A stretch of 64,000 nt of DNA from Arthrobacter alpinus (GTDB taxonomy: Bacteria > Actinomycetota > Actinomycetes > Actinomycetales > Micrococcaceae): NCBI RefSeq assembly GCF_900105965.1, contig NZ_FNTV01000001.1, positions 2,480,001 to 2,544,000 of the forward strand, read 5' to 3'. Below, one piece after another: positions 17,794 through 26,167 of the stretch. Under the pieces are notes generated by a model that was not told where the DNA came from, searched no databases, and saw nothing but the letters and a program-made list of their open reading frames with translations. The position numbers and the translations under genes were made by a program. Numbering within the stretch: the stretch's first letter is position 1; each line of letters opens with the position of its first letter.

Positions 17794-19686
17794 TTATGCG
17801 TCTTCTGCCTCCGTCACGGCCGCCACGGCTTGGGCGAACTGGGTGTCATGCAGTTCGGCGTAGCGCCCGCCACGCACAATGAGTTCATCGTGTGTGCCGC
17901 GTTCCACGATGCGTCCGGCCTCGAGCACAAGGATGACATCGGCGGAGCGGATGGTCGATAGCCGGTGCGCAATGACCAACGCCGTCCGGCCTTCCAGGGC
18001 CTCACCGAGTGCGGCCTGAACAGCGGCCTCATTCGTGGAATCGAGGGCTGCGGTGGCTTCATCCAAGATCACTACGGCAGGCTGCACCAGCAGCAACCGG
18101 GCAATGGTCAGGCGCTGGCGCTCACCGCCGGAGAGCCGGTAGCCACGCTCCCCCACGACGGTATCCAGCCCGTCGGGCAGTGCGCGGGCAAAGTCCTGGA
18201 GCCGGGCACGCTCCAGCACGTCCCAAATCTGTTCGTCCGTGGCGTCCGGCTTAGCCAGGCGCAGGTTGGAACGGATGGTCTCGTGGAACAGGTGGCCGTC
18301 CTGGGTGACCATGCCAACACCGGCACGCAGCCCGTCGAAGGACAGGTCGCGGACGTCAACCCCACCCAAGCGCACGGTGCCGGAATCGACGTCGTACAGC
18401 CTGGAAAGCAGCTGGGCAATGGTGGATTTTCCGGCGCCGGAGGAACCCACCAAGGCGATGGTTTGGCCGGGCTCGGCGCGGAAGGAGATCCCGTGCAGCA
18501 CATCCTCGCCACCGCGGGTGTCCAGCACGGCCACGTCTTCCAGGGACGCCAAGGAAACCTTGTCGGCGGACGGGTAGGCAAATTTCACATCATTGAACTC
18601 CACACCCAAGGGCCCGGGAGGAAGCGCAACGGTGCTGGCCTTCTCGGCAATCAACGGCTTCAGATCCAGGATCTCAAAGACCCGGTCAAAGGAAACAAGA
18701 GCACTCATGATGTCCACGCGGGCGTTGGCCAGGGCGGTGAGCGGGGCGTACAGGCGGGTGAGCAGCAGTGCCAGCACCACGACGTCGCCCGCGTTGAGCG
18801 TCCCGCCGATGGCCAGTGCGCCACCCAGTCCATAGACCAGCGCCAAGGCCAGGGAAGAAACCAGCATCAGGGCCGTGAAGAACACGAATTGCATGATGGC
18901 CGTGCGCACACCAATGTCGCGGACTCGGCTGGCCCGTGATGCAAACTCGCGAGATTCCTCCGCGGGGCGGCCAAAGAGCTTGACCAAGGTGGCGCCGGGG
19001 GCAGAGAAACGCTCGGTCATCTGCGTGCTCATATCGGCGTTCAGGTCTGCGGCCTCGCGGCGCAGCCCGGCCAGTCGGCGGCCAAAGCGGCGGGCCGGCA
19101 TGAGGAAGATCGGCAGAAGCACCAGGGCCAACAGCGTCACCAGCCAAGAGGTGTTGAGCATGACGATCAGCGTCAAGATCAGCTGGACGGAGTTGGACAC
19201 GATGCCAGAGAGCGTTCCGCTGAATGCCTGCTGGGCGCCGATCACGTCATTGTTGAGCCGGCTGACCAGGGCGCCCGTGCGGGTCCGGGTGAAGAACGCG
19301 ATCGGCATGCGCTGCACGTGATCAAACACGGCCGTGCGCAGGTCCAGAATGACGCCTTCACCCAGGTTGGCCGAGATCCAGCGGATCACCAGCGACAGCC
19401 CGGCGTCGAGCACCGCAACAACCGCGATCAACACGGCCAGGCGCACCACCACGTCAACGGCCGACTGCGCAACAATCGCGTTCACTACCTGTCCGGCCAA
19501 CACCGGAGTGGCCACAGCCAAGGCCGCAGAAGCTACCGAAAGGGCCACGAAGACCAGCAGTTTTCGGCTGTAGGGCTTGGCAAAAAGAACTGTGCGGCGC
19601 AGGGTGTCCTTGGAGATGCCGTCGTTGGATTTGTCCGAGCGCATGGTGCTCCATAGTGAGCTCCAGGCCGCGCCTTCCATACTCAT
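17794..19686 (-). CDS. ABC exporter, fused permease and ATPase
   Basis: A 630-residue half-transporter. Six transmembrane helices occupy about residues 40-340 (type-1 exporter fold; the coupling region reads RMPIAFFTRTRTGALVSRLNND). The ATPase has Walker A GSSGAGKST, signature LSGGERQRLTIARLL, Walker B VVILDEATAALD and H-loop IAHRLST, all intact. It is monocistronic, so it probably works as a homodimer. The family includes lipid and multidrug exporters; substrate unknown. The divergent neighbour is the amino-acid importer. Confidence 0.9.
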   Translation of the reverse strand: MSMEGAAWSSLWSTMRSDKSNDGISKDTLRRTVLFAKPYSRKLLVFVALSVASAALAVATPVLAGQVVNAIVAQSAVDVVVRLAVLIAVVAVLDAGLSLVIRWISANLGEGVILDLRTAVFDHVQRMPIAFFTRTRTGALVSRLNNDVIGAQQAFSGTLSGIVSNSVQLILTLIVMLNTSWLVTLLALVLLPIFLMPARRFGRRLAGLRREAADLNADMSTQMTERFSAPGATLVKLFGRPAEESREFASRASRVRDIGVRTAIMQFVFFTALMLVSSLALALVYGLGGALAIGGTLNAGDVVVLALLLTRLYAPLTALANARVDIMSALVSFDRVFEILDLKPLIAEKASTVALPPGPLGVEFNDVKFAYPSADKVSLASLEDVAVLDTRGGEDVLHGISFRAEPGQTIALVGSSGAGKSTIAQLLSRLYDVDSGTVRLGGVDVRDLSFDGLRAGVGMVTQDGHLFHETIRSNLRLAKPDATDEQIWDVLERARLQDFARALPDGLDTVVGERGYRLSGGERQRLTIARLLLVQPAVVILDEATAALDSTNEAAVQAALGEALEGRTALVIAHRLSTIRSADVILVLEAGRIVERGTHDELIVRGGRYAELHDTQFAQAVAAVTEAEDA

Positions 19687-19982
19687 GCGTGTATTCCTTA
19701 CTCATCAAGAGGGCAAGGTACAAGCTTAAGCGTCCAGCGCAGCCATGGGAATTCCCCCGCTGGTAATTCCGCTGCAAGCCTTGCACTTGGGCAGCTATTG
19801 GTTCAGCCGCCGCGCGTGGGTCAACTCACAACCTTCAAAGTCAAGCCATTTAGGGAAATATTTGGGCTGGTATTCGAGTTGCCCAGTGGTAGCGTCCAGT
19901 AATGGATTACCGCGAGCTGAACTCCTCGCGGCTCAGTGGATTTCTCACCTTGAGCGGTCCTTCACAGCAAAGGAACACAGTT

Positions 19983-20795
19983 ATGAATCGTCGCAGCTTT
20001 GGACTCGTTGGCTTGTTGGCCGCAACTTCATTGGTTCTCGCGGCATGCGGTGGCGGTGCTGGGGACGGCTCGTCGTCCGCCGGTGGCGACACTTCCTTGA
20101 GCAGTGTGAAGGATGCCGGTGAAATTGTTTTTGCCACCGAAGGAACCTACAAGCCGTTTACCTTCCACGAAGGTGGCGCGGGTGAGCTCACCGGCTACGA
20201 CGTGGACGTGGCCAAGGCCGTGGCGGAAAAGCTGGGCGTCAAGGCCAAGTTCGAGGAAACGCAGTTCGATTCCATCTTTGCCGGGCTCGAAGCCAAGCGT
20301 TTTGATGCGATTGCCAACCAGGTGACGGTTAACCCAGCCCGCCAGGAAAAGTATGAACTTTCCACCCCTTACACCGTGTCGCGCGGGGTGGTTGTGACCA
20401 AGGACGACAACACCGAGATCTCCAGCGTCGCCGATCTCAAGGGCAAAACCACTGCGCAGTCCCTGACCAGCAACTGGTACGTCCTGGCCAAGGACAGCGG
20501 GGCCAATGTTGAGTCGGTGGAAGGGTGGGCACAGTCCGTTTCGTTGCTCAAGGACGGTCGTGTTGACGCCATTGTCAATGACAAGCTCACTGTTCTGGAC
20601 TACCTGAACACGACGCCCAACTCAGGGTTGAAGATCGCCGCCACCACCGAGGAATCCTCCGATTCTTCCTTCGCCTTCCGCAAGGGATCCATCGCCCTGA
20701 ACGATGCCGTGAACACCGCACTAGAAGATCTCTCCGCCGACGGCACGCTGACTACCCTGAGTGAAAAGTACTTTGGCGAAGACTTCAGCAAGTAG
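19983..20795 (+). CDS. Polar amino-acid ABC transporter, substrate-binding lipoprotein
   Basis: A 270-residue periplasmic-binding-type lipoprotein. The start is the ATG at 19983, behind AAAGGAA, giving a proper signal peptide with lipobox LAACGGG. The SBP type-3 signatures are present: TYKPFTFHE...GELTGYDVDVAKAVAEKLG and FDAIANQVTVNPARQEKY. The region TVSRGVVVTKDDNTEI and the gene order resemble cystine/polar amino-acid systems (TcyA/FliY type), but the ligand is inference. First gene of a complete three-gene importer. Confidence 0.9.
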   Translation: MNRRSFGLVGLLAATSLVLAACGGGAGDGSSSAGGDTSLSSVKDAGEIVFATEGTYKPFTFHEGGAGELTGYDVDVAKAVAEKLGVKAKFEETQFDSIFAGLEAKRFDAIANQVTVNPARQEKYELSTPYTVSRGVVVTKDDNTEISSVADLKGKTTAQSLTSNWYVLAKDSGANVESVEGWAQSVSLLKDGRVDAIVNDKLTVLDYLNTTPNSGLKIAATTEESSDSSFAFRKGSIALNDAVNTALEDLSADGTLTTLSEKYFGEDFSK

Positions 20796-20854
20796 CCCGG
20801 CGCGGCTCGGCGGGCAAGCCGACCGGCACAGTGAGCGCGCGTTAGAGTTCAGCC

Positions 20855-21514
20855 ATGGACTTTGATCTTTTTTGGAGTTCCCTGGGCCCGCTGCTCTTAG
20901 GCGCGGTCCAGGGAACCATTCCACTGGCGCTGGCATCCTTTGCGCTGGGGTTGGTGATTGCGCTGCTCATCGCGATGATGCGCATCAGTTCCAACAAGCT
21001 GGCCAACGGCGTGGGGCGGGTTTATATCTCGCTCATCCGCGGCACTCCCCTGCTGGTGCAGTTGTTCGTGATCTTTTATGGACTTCCGGCCATCGGCGTG
21101 AAGATCGATCCCTGGCCCAGCGCCATCATCGCCTTCTCCCTGAATGTGGGCGGCTACGCCGCCGAGGTCATCCGCGCTGCCATCCTCTCTGTGCCCCAAG
21201 GCCAGTGGGAGGCCGGCCACATGATCGGCATGTCACGCAATCAGACGCTGCTGCGGATCATCCTGCCCCAAGCTGCCCGGGTGTCCGTCCCGCCGCTGTC
21301 CAACACCTTCATCTCACTGGTCAAGGACACCTCCCTGGCCTCCCTGATCCTTGTCACGGAAATGTTCCGTGTTGCCCAACAGGTTGCAGCGTTCAGCCAA
21401 GAGTTCATGCTGCTCTACCTTGAGGCGGCCCTGATCTACTGGGTCATCTGCCTGATTTTGTCCACTGCCCAAACCCGTGTGGAAAAGAGGTTGGACCGCT
21501 ATGTCGCCCACTGA
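20855..21514 (+). CDS. Polar amino-acid ABC transporter, permease
   Basis: A 219-residue inner-membrane permease of the His/Glu/Gln/Arg/opine (HEQRO) family, with five helices. It has the family segment YISLIRGTPLLVQLFVIFYGLP near residue 55 and the EAA cytoplasmic loop EAGHMIGMSRNQTLLRIILP that docks on the ATPase. It begins 59 bases after the binding-protein gene and overlaps the ATPase gene by 14 bases, consistent with coupled translation. Confidence 0.92.
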   Translation: MDFDLFWSSLGPLLLGAVQGTIPLALASFALGLVIALLIAMMRISSNKLANGVGRVYISLIRGTPLLVQLFVIFYGLPAIGVKIDPWPSAIIAFSLNVGGYAAEVIRAAILSVPQGQWEAGHMIGMSRNQTLLRIILPQAARVSVPPLSNTFISLVKDTSLASLILVTEMFRVAQQVAAFSQEFMLLYLEAALIYWVICLILSTAQTRVEKRLDRYVAH

Positions 21515-22310
21515 GTCAGTTCTGCAGGTTCGCGGCCTGACCAAGGCCTTCGGCGCCAATACCGTGTTGCGCGGCATTGACCTGGATGTGCCCCGCGGCA
21601 AGGTTGTTGCGCTGATCGGCCCGTCGGGTTCCGGCAAGACCACCATCTTGCGTTCCCTTAACGGCCTTGAAATGCCCGACGCCGGATCGGTCACGGTGGG
21701 TGCCTCCGTAGAAAAGGCCCGCGGAATGGACCAAGCCCTCACGGTGGATTTCGATGCCCCCCAGCTGTCCAAGAAGGCCCGTGCCGCGCAGCTTGCCGCG
21801 TTGCGCGATCGTAGCGCGATGGTGTTCCAGCACTACAATCTCTTTCCCCACAAGACTGTCCTGCAAAATGTCATCGAGGGCCCGGTACAGGTGCAAAAGC
21901 GGCCCCGGGCCGAGGCCGTCGCCGAGGCCGAGAAGTTGCTGGCACGGGTTGGTTTGCTGGAGAAGAAGGACTCTTATCCCTTTGAGCTATCCGGCGGACA
22001 GCAGCAGCGCGTTGGCATTGTGCGTGCACTGGCTTTGCGGCCACAGCTGTTGCTCTTCGACGAGCCAACCTCGGCACTGGACCCCGAGTTGGTGGACGAT
22101 GTCCTGGCCGTCATCAAGGAGCTGGCTGATGAAGGTTGGACCATGGTGATCGTGACCCACGAACTTGCCTTTGCTCGCCAGACCGCCGACGAGGTTGTCT
22201 TCATGGACGGCGGCGTGGTGGTTGAACGCGGGCCCGCCAGCCAGGTGCTGCGCAATCCCAAGGAAGAACGCACACAGGCGTTTGTCCGCCGCCTCCTCCA
22301 CGAGATCTAG
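21501..22310 (+). CDS. Polar amino-acid ABC transporter, ATPase
   Basis: A 269-residue GlnQ-type ATPase. Walker A is GPSGSGKTT, Q-loop MVFQHYNLFPH, signature LSGGQQQRVGIVRAL, Walker [15 protein letters not shown]-loop VTHE. An insert of about 30 residues after Walker A (around VEKARGMDQALTVDFDAPQL) lengthens the protein relative to the usual 240 residues, as in TcyN/YecC-like relatives. I start it at the ATG at 21501, overlapping the permease end. Confidence 0.92.
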   Translation: MSPTESVLQVRGLTKAFGANTVLRGIDLDVPRGKVVALIGPSGSGKTTILRSLNGLEMPDAGSVTVGASVEKARGMDQALTVDFDAPQLSKKARAAQLAALRDRSAMVFQHYNLFPHKTVLQNVIEGPVQVQKRPRAEAVAEAEKLLARVGLLEKKDSYPFELSGGQQQRVGIVRALALRPQLLLFDEPTSALDPELVDDVLAVIKELADEGWTMVIVTHELAFARQTADEVVFMDGGVVVERGPASQVLRNPKEERTQAFVRRLLHEI

Positions 22311-22330
22311 CCGCGCTCTTCCTTCCTTTT

Positions 22331-22394
22331 GGATCCATGTCGCAGTTGTTGGACCGGATATCGTTCTCCCTCGCCGTTTTCGTCCAACAACTGC
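22331..22394. repeat. Palindromic intergenic repeat, copy 1
   Basis: Perfect 13-bp arms GCAGTTGTTGGAC (22342-22354) and its complement (22382-22394) flank a 27-base centre. The left flank plus arm, starting ATCCATGTCGCAGTTGTTG, is nearly identical to that of a second copy at 56819-56889. Probably a dispersed repeat that also acts as terminator of the amino-acid importer operon. Confidence 0.7.
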
Positions 22395-22563
22395 CACACC
22401 GAGTGTCAGGGAAGGCGCGAAGGTTCAGAAGGCGGGCATGAAATCGGCTGGAACGGGACGGCACATGAATGGGGAGCGCACCCCATCGCCAGCCGCTCAG
22501 TGGTGACGTAGCGTGGTGCAAAGTTGATCCACATCGAGTAGGACCTTGCACCGGGGGAACCAC

Positions 22564-23403
22564 ATGAGCGAACCAGCAGCAGCACCGCGTCCCATCGTTT
22601 TGCGGCGCGCCCAACTCAGCACAGCTGCATGGCAGCTAATGTGCGAATCGACCAGCGCCGCCTTGGGACTCCAAGAAGCGGCAGCCGCGGGAGGTCCTGA
22701 GCAGCCCGCTCCCTTGGATGAGGCAGCCGCGGCCGCGGGTTGGGCCGAACTGAGCAAGCTTGAGATGTCACCGGCGGTCGGCGAGGTGAAGCGAGAGTGG
22801 ATTGGCGCCGTCGCACTTCTGCTGACCGCCCCCATCACTGTCACGGCGCGCGCAACCTTCAACGACGTCAGCACCACCAGTGTTTTGGGACTGCGTGCGG
22901 GGCGCGGCCTGGCCGTCCACCAGCGGCACCTTTCCGAGCGCGACGGCAAATCCACCGTGATCACCGGCAGCGAAGACAGCGTCGAGGTCACCTTGTTCGA
23001 CGAGGAAAATATCTGGGGTGCAACGGCCCGACTGCTGCCACCCTTGGATCTTCTGCGAGCCGCCGCCACGGCAGCCCCCATGGGTCAGCAACCGGCCGCG
23101 GTAGTCAGCGCCGGAGCGGATCCAGACCAACTACCGGAACCGGCGGCAAGCCTTGTCCACGCTGAGGACGCCAACGTCACCCTCAGCGTCGTCACCTCTA
23201 CCGCCGGGCAACCGGCCCGCGTGTGGGCCGGCATGTGGTCGGTGAAGGACCAGCACCTGTATTCGGTGACAACCAAGACCGGTGCTACCCCGGAGCTGCA
23301 CCTGACCGAAGTGCCGGCCGGGCATGTCGCCAATGAACTGGTGTTCGCAGTTGTCGGCGCGCACGAAGCCTTGGCCGCCGCTGGGAAGTACGGTGCGCAA
23401 TGA
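22564..23403 (+). CDS. EspG-like T7SS-associated protein (tentative)
   Basis: A 279-residue protein without signal peptide or membrane helix, alpha/beta in pattern, with an Ala-rich region around residues 30-65 and a barrel-like centre (WIGAVALLLTAPITVTARATF). The start is ATG 22564 behind GGGGGAA. It overlaps the following WXG-lipase gene by four bases (ATGA). Position, size and general pattern recall EspG, the cytoplasmic chaperone of ESX substrates, but I see no diagnostic motif, so the assignment is inference. An alternative is a structural partner or unrelated protein of the same operon. Confidence 0.55.
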   Translation: MSEPAAAPRPIVLRRAQLSTAAWQLMCESTSAALGLQEAAAAGGPEQPAPLDEAAAAAGWAELSKLEMSPAVGEVKREWIGAVALLLTAPITVTARATFNDVSTTSVLGLRAGRGLAVHQRHLSERDGKSTVITGSEDSVEVTLFDEENIWGATARLLPPLDLLRAAATAAPMGQQPAAVVSAGADPDQLPEPAASLVHAEDANVTLSVVTSTAGQPARVWAGMWSVKDQHLYSVTTKTGATPELHLTEVPAGHVANELVFAVVGAHEALAAAGKYGAQ

Positions 23404-24857
23404 ACACCGGACTTCAAGGCCTCGATCCCCAGGACTGCCATGAACTGGTCAAACTTCTCAAAAACTCCGCACATCAACTTGAACAGACCAGCGGACAGTT
23501 GAGCCAGACGGTTGCCCGCACCGGGTGGCAAGGGCCGGACAGCCAGCAGTTCCGCGCCCAGTGGCCGGGTAACCGGACGCGCCTGCACAACACTGCCCGG
23601 GCCCTGGAAGACATGGCCCACGTGGTTCTGCGCAATATCGCCGAGCAGGAACGCACCAGTGCCGTCGATGACGGCGGCGGATTCCTCGGCGAGCTGCTCG
23701 ACGCTGGCAAGGACCTGTGGGACGACTTCACGGAGGGTGCGGGCAATGTGCTTGACGGTGTTGTCGATGGCATCGGCGACGGCTTTGAATGGCTTGGCGG
23801 CGTCATCAAGGGGAACATTGAGCAAGCCGGCGGATCGTTCCTCTCCAATCTGGCCCACCTGGGGAAAATGGGTGTCGATGTTCTCTCCGGCAACCCTCCC
23901 TCGGTAGCGGGTTTACTGTCCCAGCTCGTACTTACAGGCGGTACCGGACTCAACCAGCTCATTGTGGCGTCTACCGGCGGGCTCATCAACCCCCACATTT
24001 TCGACGACGGGACTCCTTACGCGGGCGAACCTCAAGCGATCACCCGTGGCTCTGACAACCCTTTGCAGCTACCCACCTCCGCCAGTGCGATCTTTGGCAG
24101 CGTCGAGGACGCCTATGCCATGGGCCACGTGCCGGGCACCGAAAACGGCGACATTCGGATCGTCAAGGTGGAACAAGCCGACGGCACATTTGCCTATATC
24201 GTCAACATCCCAGGAACGGAACAATGGGTTCCCAACGGCAGCGGCCAGGCCCGTGATTTGACTAGCAACATCATGCTCGTGGCCGGACAGTCCACCACTG
24301 CCCAACGCGATATTGTCCTTGCCATGGAACGGGCCGGCATCCCGGCGGACGCACCTGTCATGCTGGCCGGGCACAGCCAAGGTGGCATGTTGGCGGTGCA
24401 ACTGGGCTCGGATCAGGAGTTCCTGTCCAGGTACAACGTCACCAACATCATGACGGTTGGCTCTCCCATCGACATGAGCAATGTTGATCCGCGAATCAGC
24501 GTCTTGGCGGCCCAACATGGGGGCGATCTTGTCCCGAAACTGGACCTGGGCGGGCTGGACACCAACCTCACGATGCCGGGTGCATCCAGCAACGTCAGCG
24601 TTGTCACCATGGACGACCCGCCTCGTGACACGCTGGGAAACATTCTGCATTACGCGCCCTCACCACTGGGCAACCTAGTCCAGGATGCCAGGGACGTTGT
24701 GGGCAATCATGCAACGGACAGCTACAGGGACGATCTGGCCAACACGGACAAGTACCCTGAGATAGCGCAGTACGAACAAGGCCCTTCCATGAGAGTCTTC
24801 CTCAGCGACGACCCGTCCAGGGTCACCGGTGTGGATGTTCCCGTTGGCCGCAAGTAA
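23400..24857 (+). CDS. WXG-domain alpha/beta-hydrolase; candidate T7SS lipase effector
   Basis: A 485-residue two-part protein. Residues 1-90 form a WXG100-like helical hairpin with the turn motif TGWQGPD (W43-Q-G45). Residues 95-200 are a Gly/Asp-rich and amphipathic linker region (LWDDFTEGAGNVLDG...GGVIKGN). From about 205 on there is an alpha/beta hydrolase with an oxyanion-type strand IVNIPGTEQW, the nucleophile elbow LAGHSQGGM (Ser326), and likely acid Asp376 (HGGDLVP) and His437 (GNHATDSY). No signal peptide is visible, which fits T7SS rather than Sec export. Translationally coupled to the gene upstream. Substrate (lipid or ester) is inferred. Confidence 0.78.
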   Translation: MNTGLQGLDPQDCHELVKLLKNSAHQLEQTSGQLSQTVARTGWQGPDSQQFRAQWPGNRTRLHNTARALEDMAHVVLRNIAEQERTSAVDDGGGFLGELLDAGKDLWDDFTEGAGNVLDGVVDGIGDGFEWLGGVIKGNIEQAGGSFLSNLAHLGKMGVDVLSGNPPSVAGLLSQLVLTGGTGLNQLIVASTGGLINPHIFDDGTPYAGEPQAITRGSDNPLQLPTSASAIFGSVEDAYAMGHVPGTENGDIRIVKVEQADGTFAYIVNIPGTEQWVPNGSGQARDLTSNIMLVAGQSTTAQRDIVLAMERAGIPADAPVMLAGHSQGGMLAVQLGSDQEFLSRYNVTNIMTVGSPIDMSNVDPRISVLAAQHGGDLVPKLDLGGLDTNLTMPGASSNVSVVTMDDPPRDTLGNILHYAPSPLGNLVQDARDVVGNHATDSYRDDLANTDKYPEIAQYEQGPSMRVFLSDDPSRVTGVDVPVGRK

Positions 24858-24869
24858 CCAGGAATGGAC

Positions 24870-25271
24870 ATGATGACCCGCAGACTAAGTATGGTTCTTA
24901 TTATGGGACTCTTTGCAATGCTTCTGGCCAGCTGCGGTGGTGGCGCGTCATTTGCCAAGGATATGGATGCGGCCCTTGGCAAAGTTCCCGGCGTGGTCTC
25001 CACAGCCACGGAATACAACAACAGCGCAGGTGTGAGCACCCGCATCAATGTGCGCATCACGGCGTCCACCGACGCCGATCTGCAAACGGTCTTGGACGAT
25101 TCTCTGCGCACCTTCGCTGCTGCTTCGGGCGACACCAGGGGCAGCATCTCAGTGTCCTTCTACGTCTTCGCTGAGGGAGCTGAGGAAGAAGGGCTCCGCC
25201 CGGACGCCGTCGGCTTGACCATCACACCTTCAGTGGATGAGATCCGCCAGTATGCCGAGTCCGGCGACTAG
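24870..25271 (+). CDS. Small lipoprotein; candidate immunity protein of the WXG lipase
   Basis: A 133-residue predicted lipoprotein: basic start MMTRRLSM, hydrophobic core, lipobox LLASCGGG. The mature part is about 110 residues, alternating beta/alpha, with no recognised domain. AGGA at 24860-24863 fits the ATG at 24870 (six bases); an ATG at 24864 is too close to it. It follows the WXG-lipase stop by 12 bases and ends in overlap with the convergent fdhD stop, so it belongs to the lipase transcript. A surface lipoprotein next to a secreted lipase suggests immunity, by analogy with lipase-toxin loci of other T7SS. Confidence 0.65.
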   Translation: MMTRRLSMVLIMGLFAMLLASCGGGASFAKDMDAALGKVPGVVSTATEYNNSAGVSTRINVRITASTDADLQTVLDDSLRTFAAASGDTRGSISVSFYVFAEGAEEEGLRPDAVGLTITPSVDEIRQYAESGD

Positions 25272-26101
25272 CCAACCCTTCCTGCGTGTGTGTACACATT
25301 CATGGTGTTCCCACGGCTGAAGCCCACCAGCGTGACACCGGTGCTGTGGGCCAGCTCAACAGCCAGGGACGACGGCGCACTTACGGCCGCGAGGATTGGC
25401 ACCCCTGCCATCGCAGCCTTTTGAACGAGCTCAAACGAAGCCCGTCCGGAGACCTGCAGGACAGTTGTGGATAGGGGAAGTTGCTTCTCACGGAATGCGG
25501 ATCCGAGGACCTTGTCCACGGCGTTGTGCCGCCCCACATCCTCACGCACCAGAAGCAGTTCCCCTTCGGGTGAGAACAATCCGGCCGCGTGAACGCCACC
25601 GGTTTTTTCAAAAAGCTTCTGCTGTTGGCGCAGGGAATCGGGCAGCGCCGCCAGCACGGCAGCCTCGATCAACGGCTCATCGACCGCCGTGGCCATGTGG
25701 AAGTGTGAGGACTTCTGCACGGCATCAATGGAGGCGGTCCCGCAAATTCCGCACGCGCTTGATGTGGTGACGTGCCGTTGCGCAGCAGGGGCCGGCGGCG
25801 TGACATCGGGACGCAGCTGCGCCTCAACCACGTTAAAAGTCTGCCTCCCGTTCTCGTCCTCTCCGGCACAGAAGCGGAGGGAAATCAGCTGCTCAGGCTC
25901 GTGGATGATGCCTTCGGACAGCAGGAATCCTGCCACCAAATCAAAATCGTCGCCAGGTGTGCGCATCGTGACGCTAAAGGATTCGTGCCCCAGCCGGATT
26001 TCCAGTGGCTCTTCCACGGCCAGCGCTTCCTCACGCACCACCCGGCGCGCCCCTGCGACATCAATCTTCGTAGCTTTAACCCGTTGGACCAGTCGTCCCA
26101 T
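25268..26101 (-). CDS. fdhD: Formate dehydrogenase accessory sulfurtransferase FdhD
   Basis: A 277-residue FdhD/NarQ protein, which hands sulfur to the molybdenum cofactor of formate-dehydrogenase-type enzymes and is needed for their activity. The catalytic CGICG motif holds Cys117 and Cys120; REDVGRHNAVDKV and QVSGRASFELVQKA are conserved family blocks. The ATG at 26099-26101 has GGAGG before it; the longer open frame upstream is not coding. It is divergent from the FdhF-type oxidoreductase, its presumed client. Confidence 0.94.
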   Translation of the reverse strand: MGRLVQRVKATKIDVAGARRVVREEALAVEEPLEIRLGHESFSVTMRTPGDDFDLVAGFLLSEGIIHEPEQLISLRFCAGEDENGRQTFNVVEAQLRPDVTPPAPAAQRHVTTSSACGICGTASIDAVQKSSHFHMATAVDEPLIEAAVLAALPDSLRQQQKLFEKTGGVHAAGLFSPEGELLLVREDVGRHNAVDKVLGSAFREKQLPLSTTVLQVSGRASFELVQKAAMAGVPILAAVSAPSSLAVELAHSTGVTLVGFSRGNTMNVYTHAGRVG

Positions 26102-26167
26102 GCAATCCTCCAAAAGAAGCAATACGTCTAGGATCAGACTAGATGCTTCACGCTGAAGGGAACGATC

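Noticed and set aside
17965..18939. A 324-residue plus-strand frame opposite the ABC exporter
   Set aside because: It mirrors the conserved ATPase and permease codons and lacks a ribosome site.
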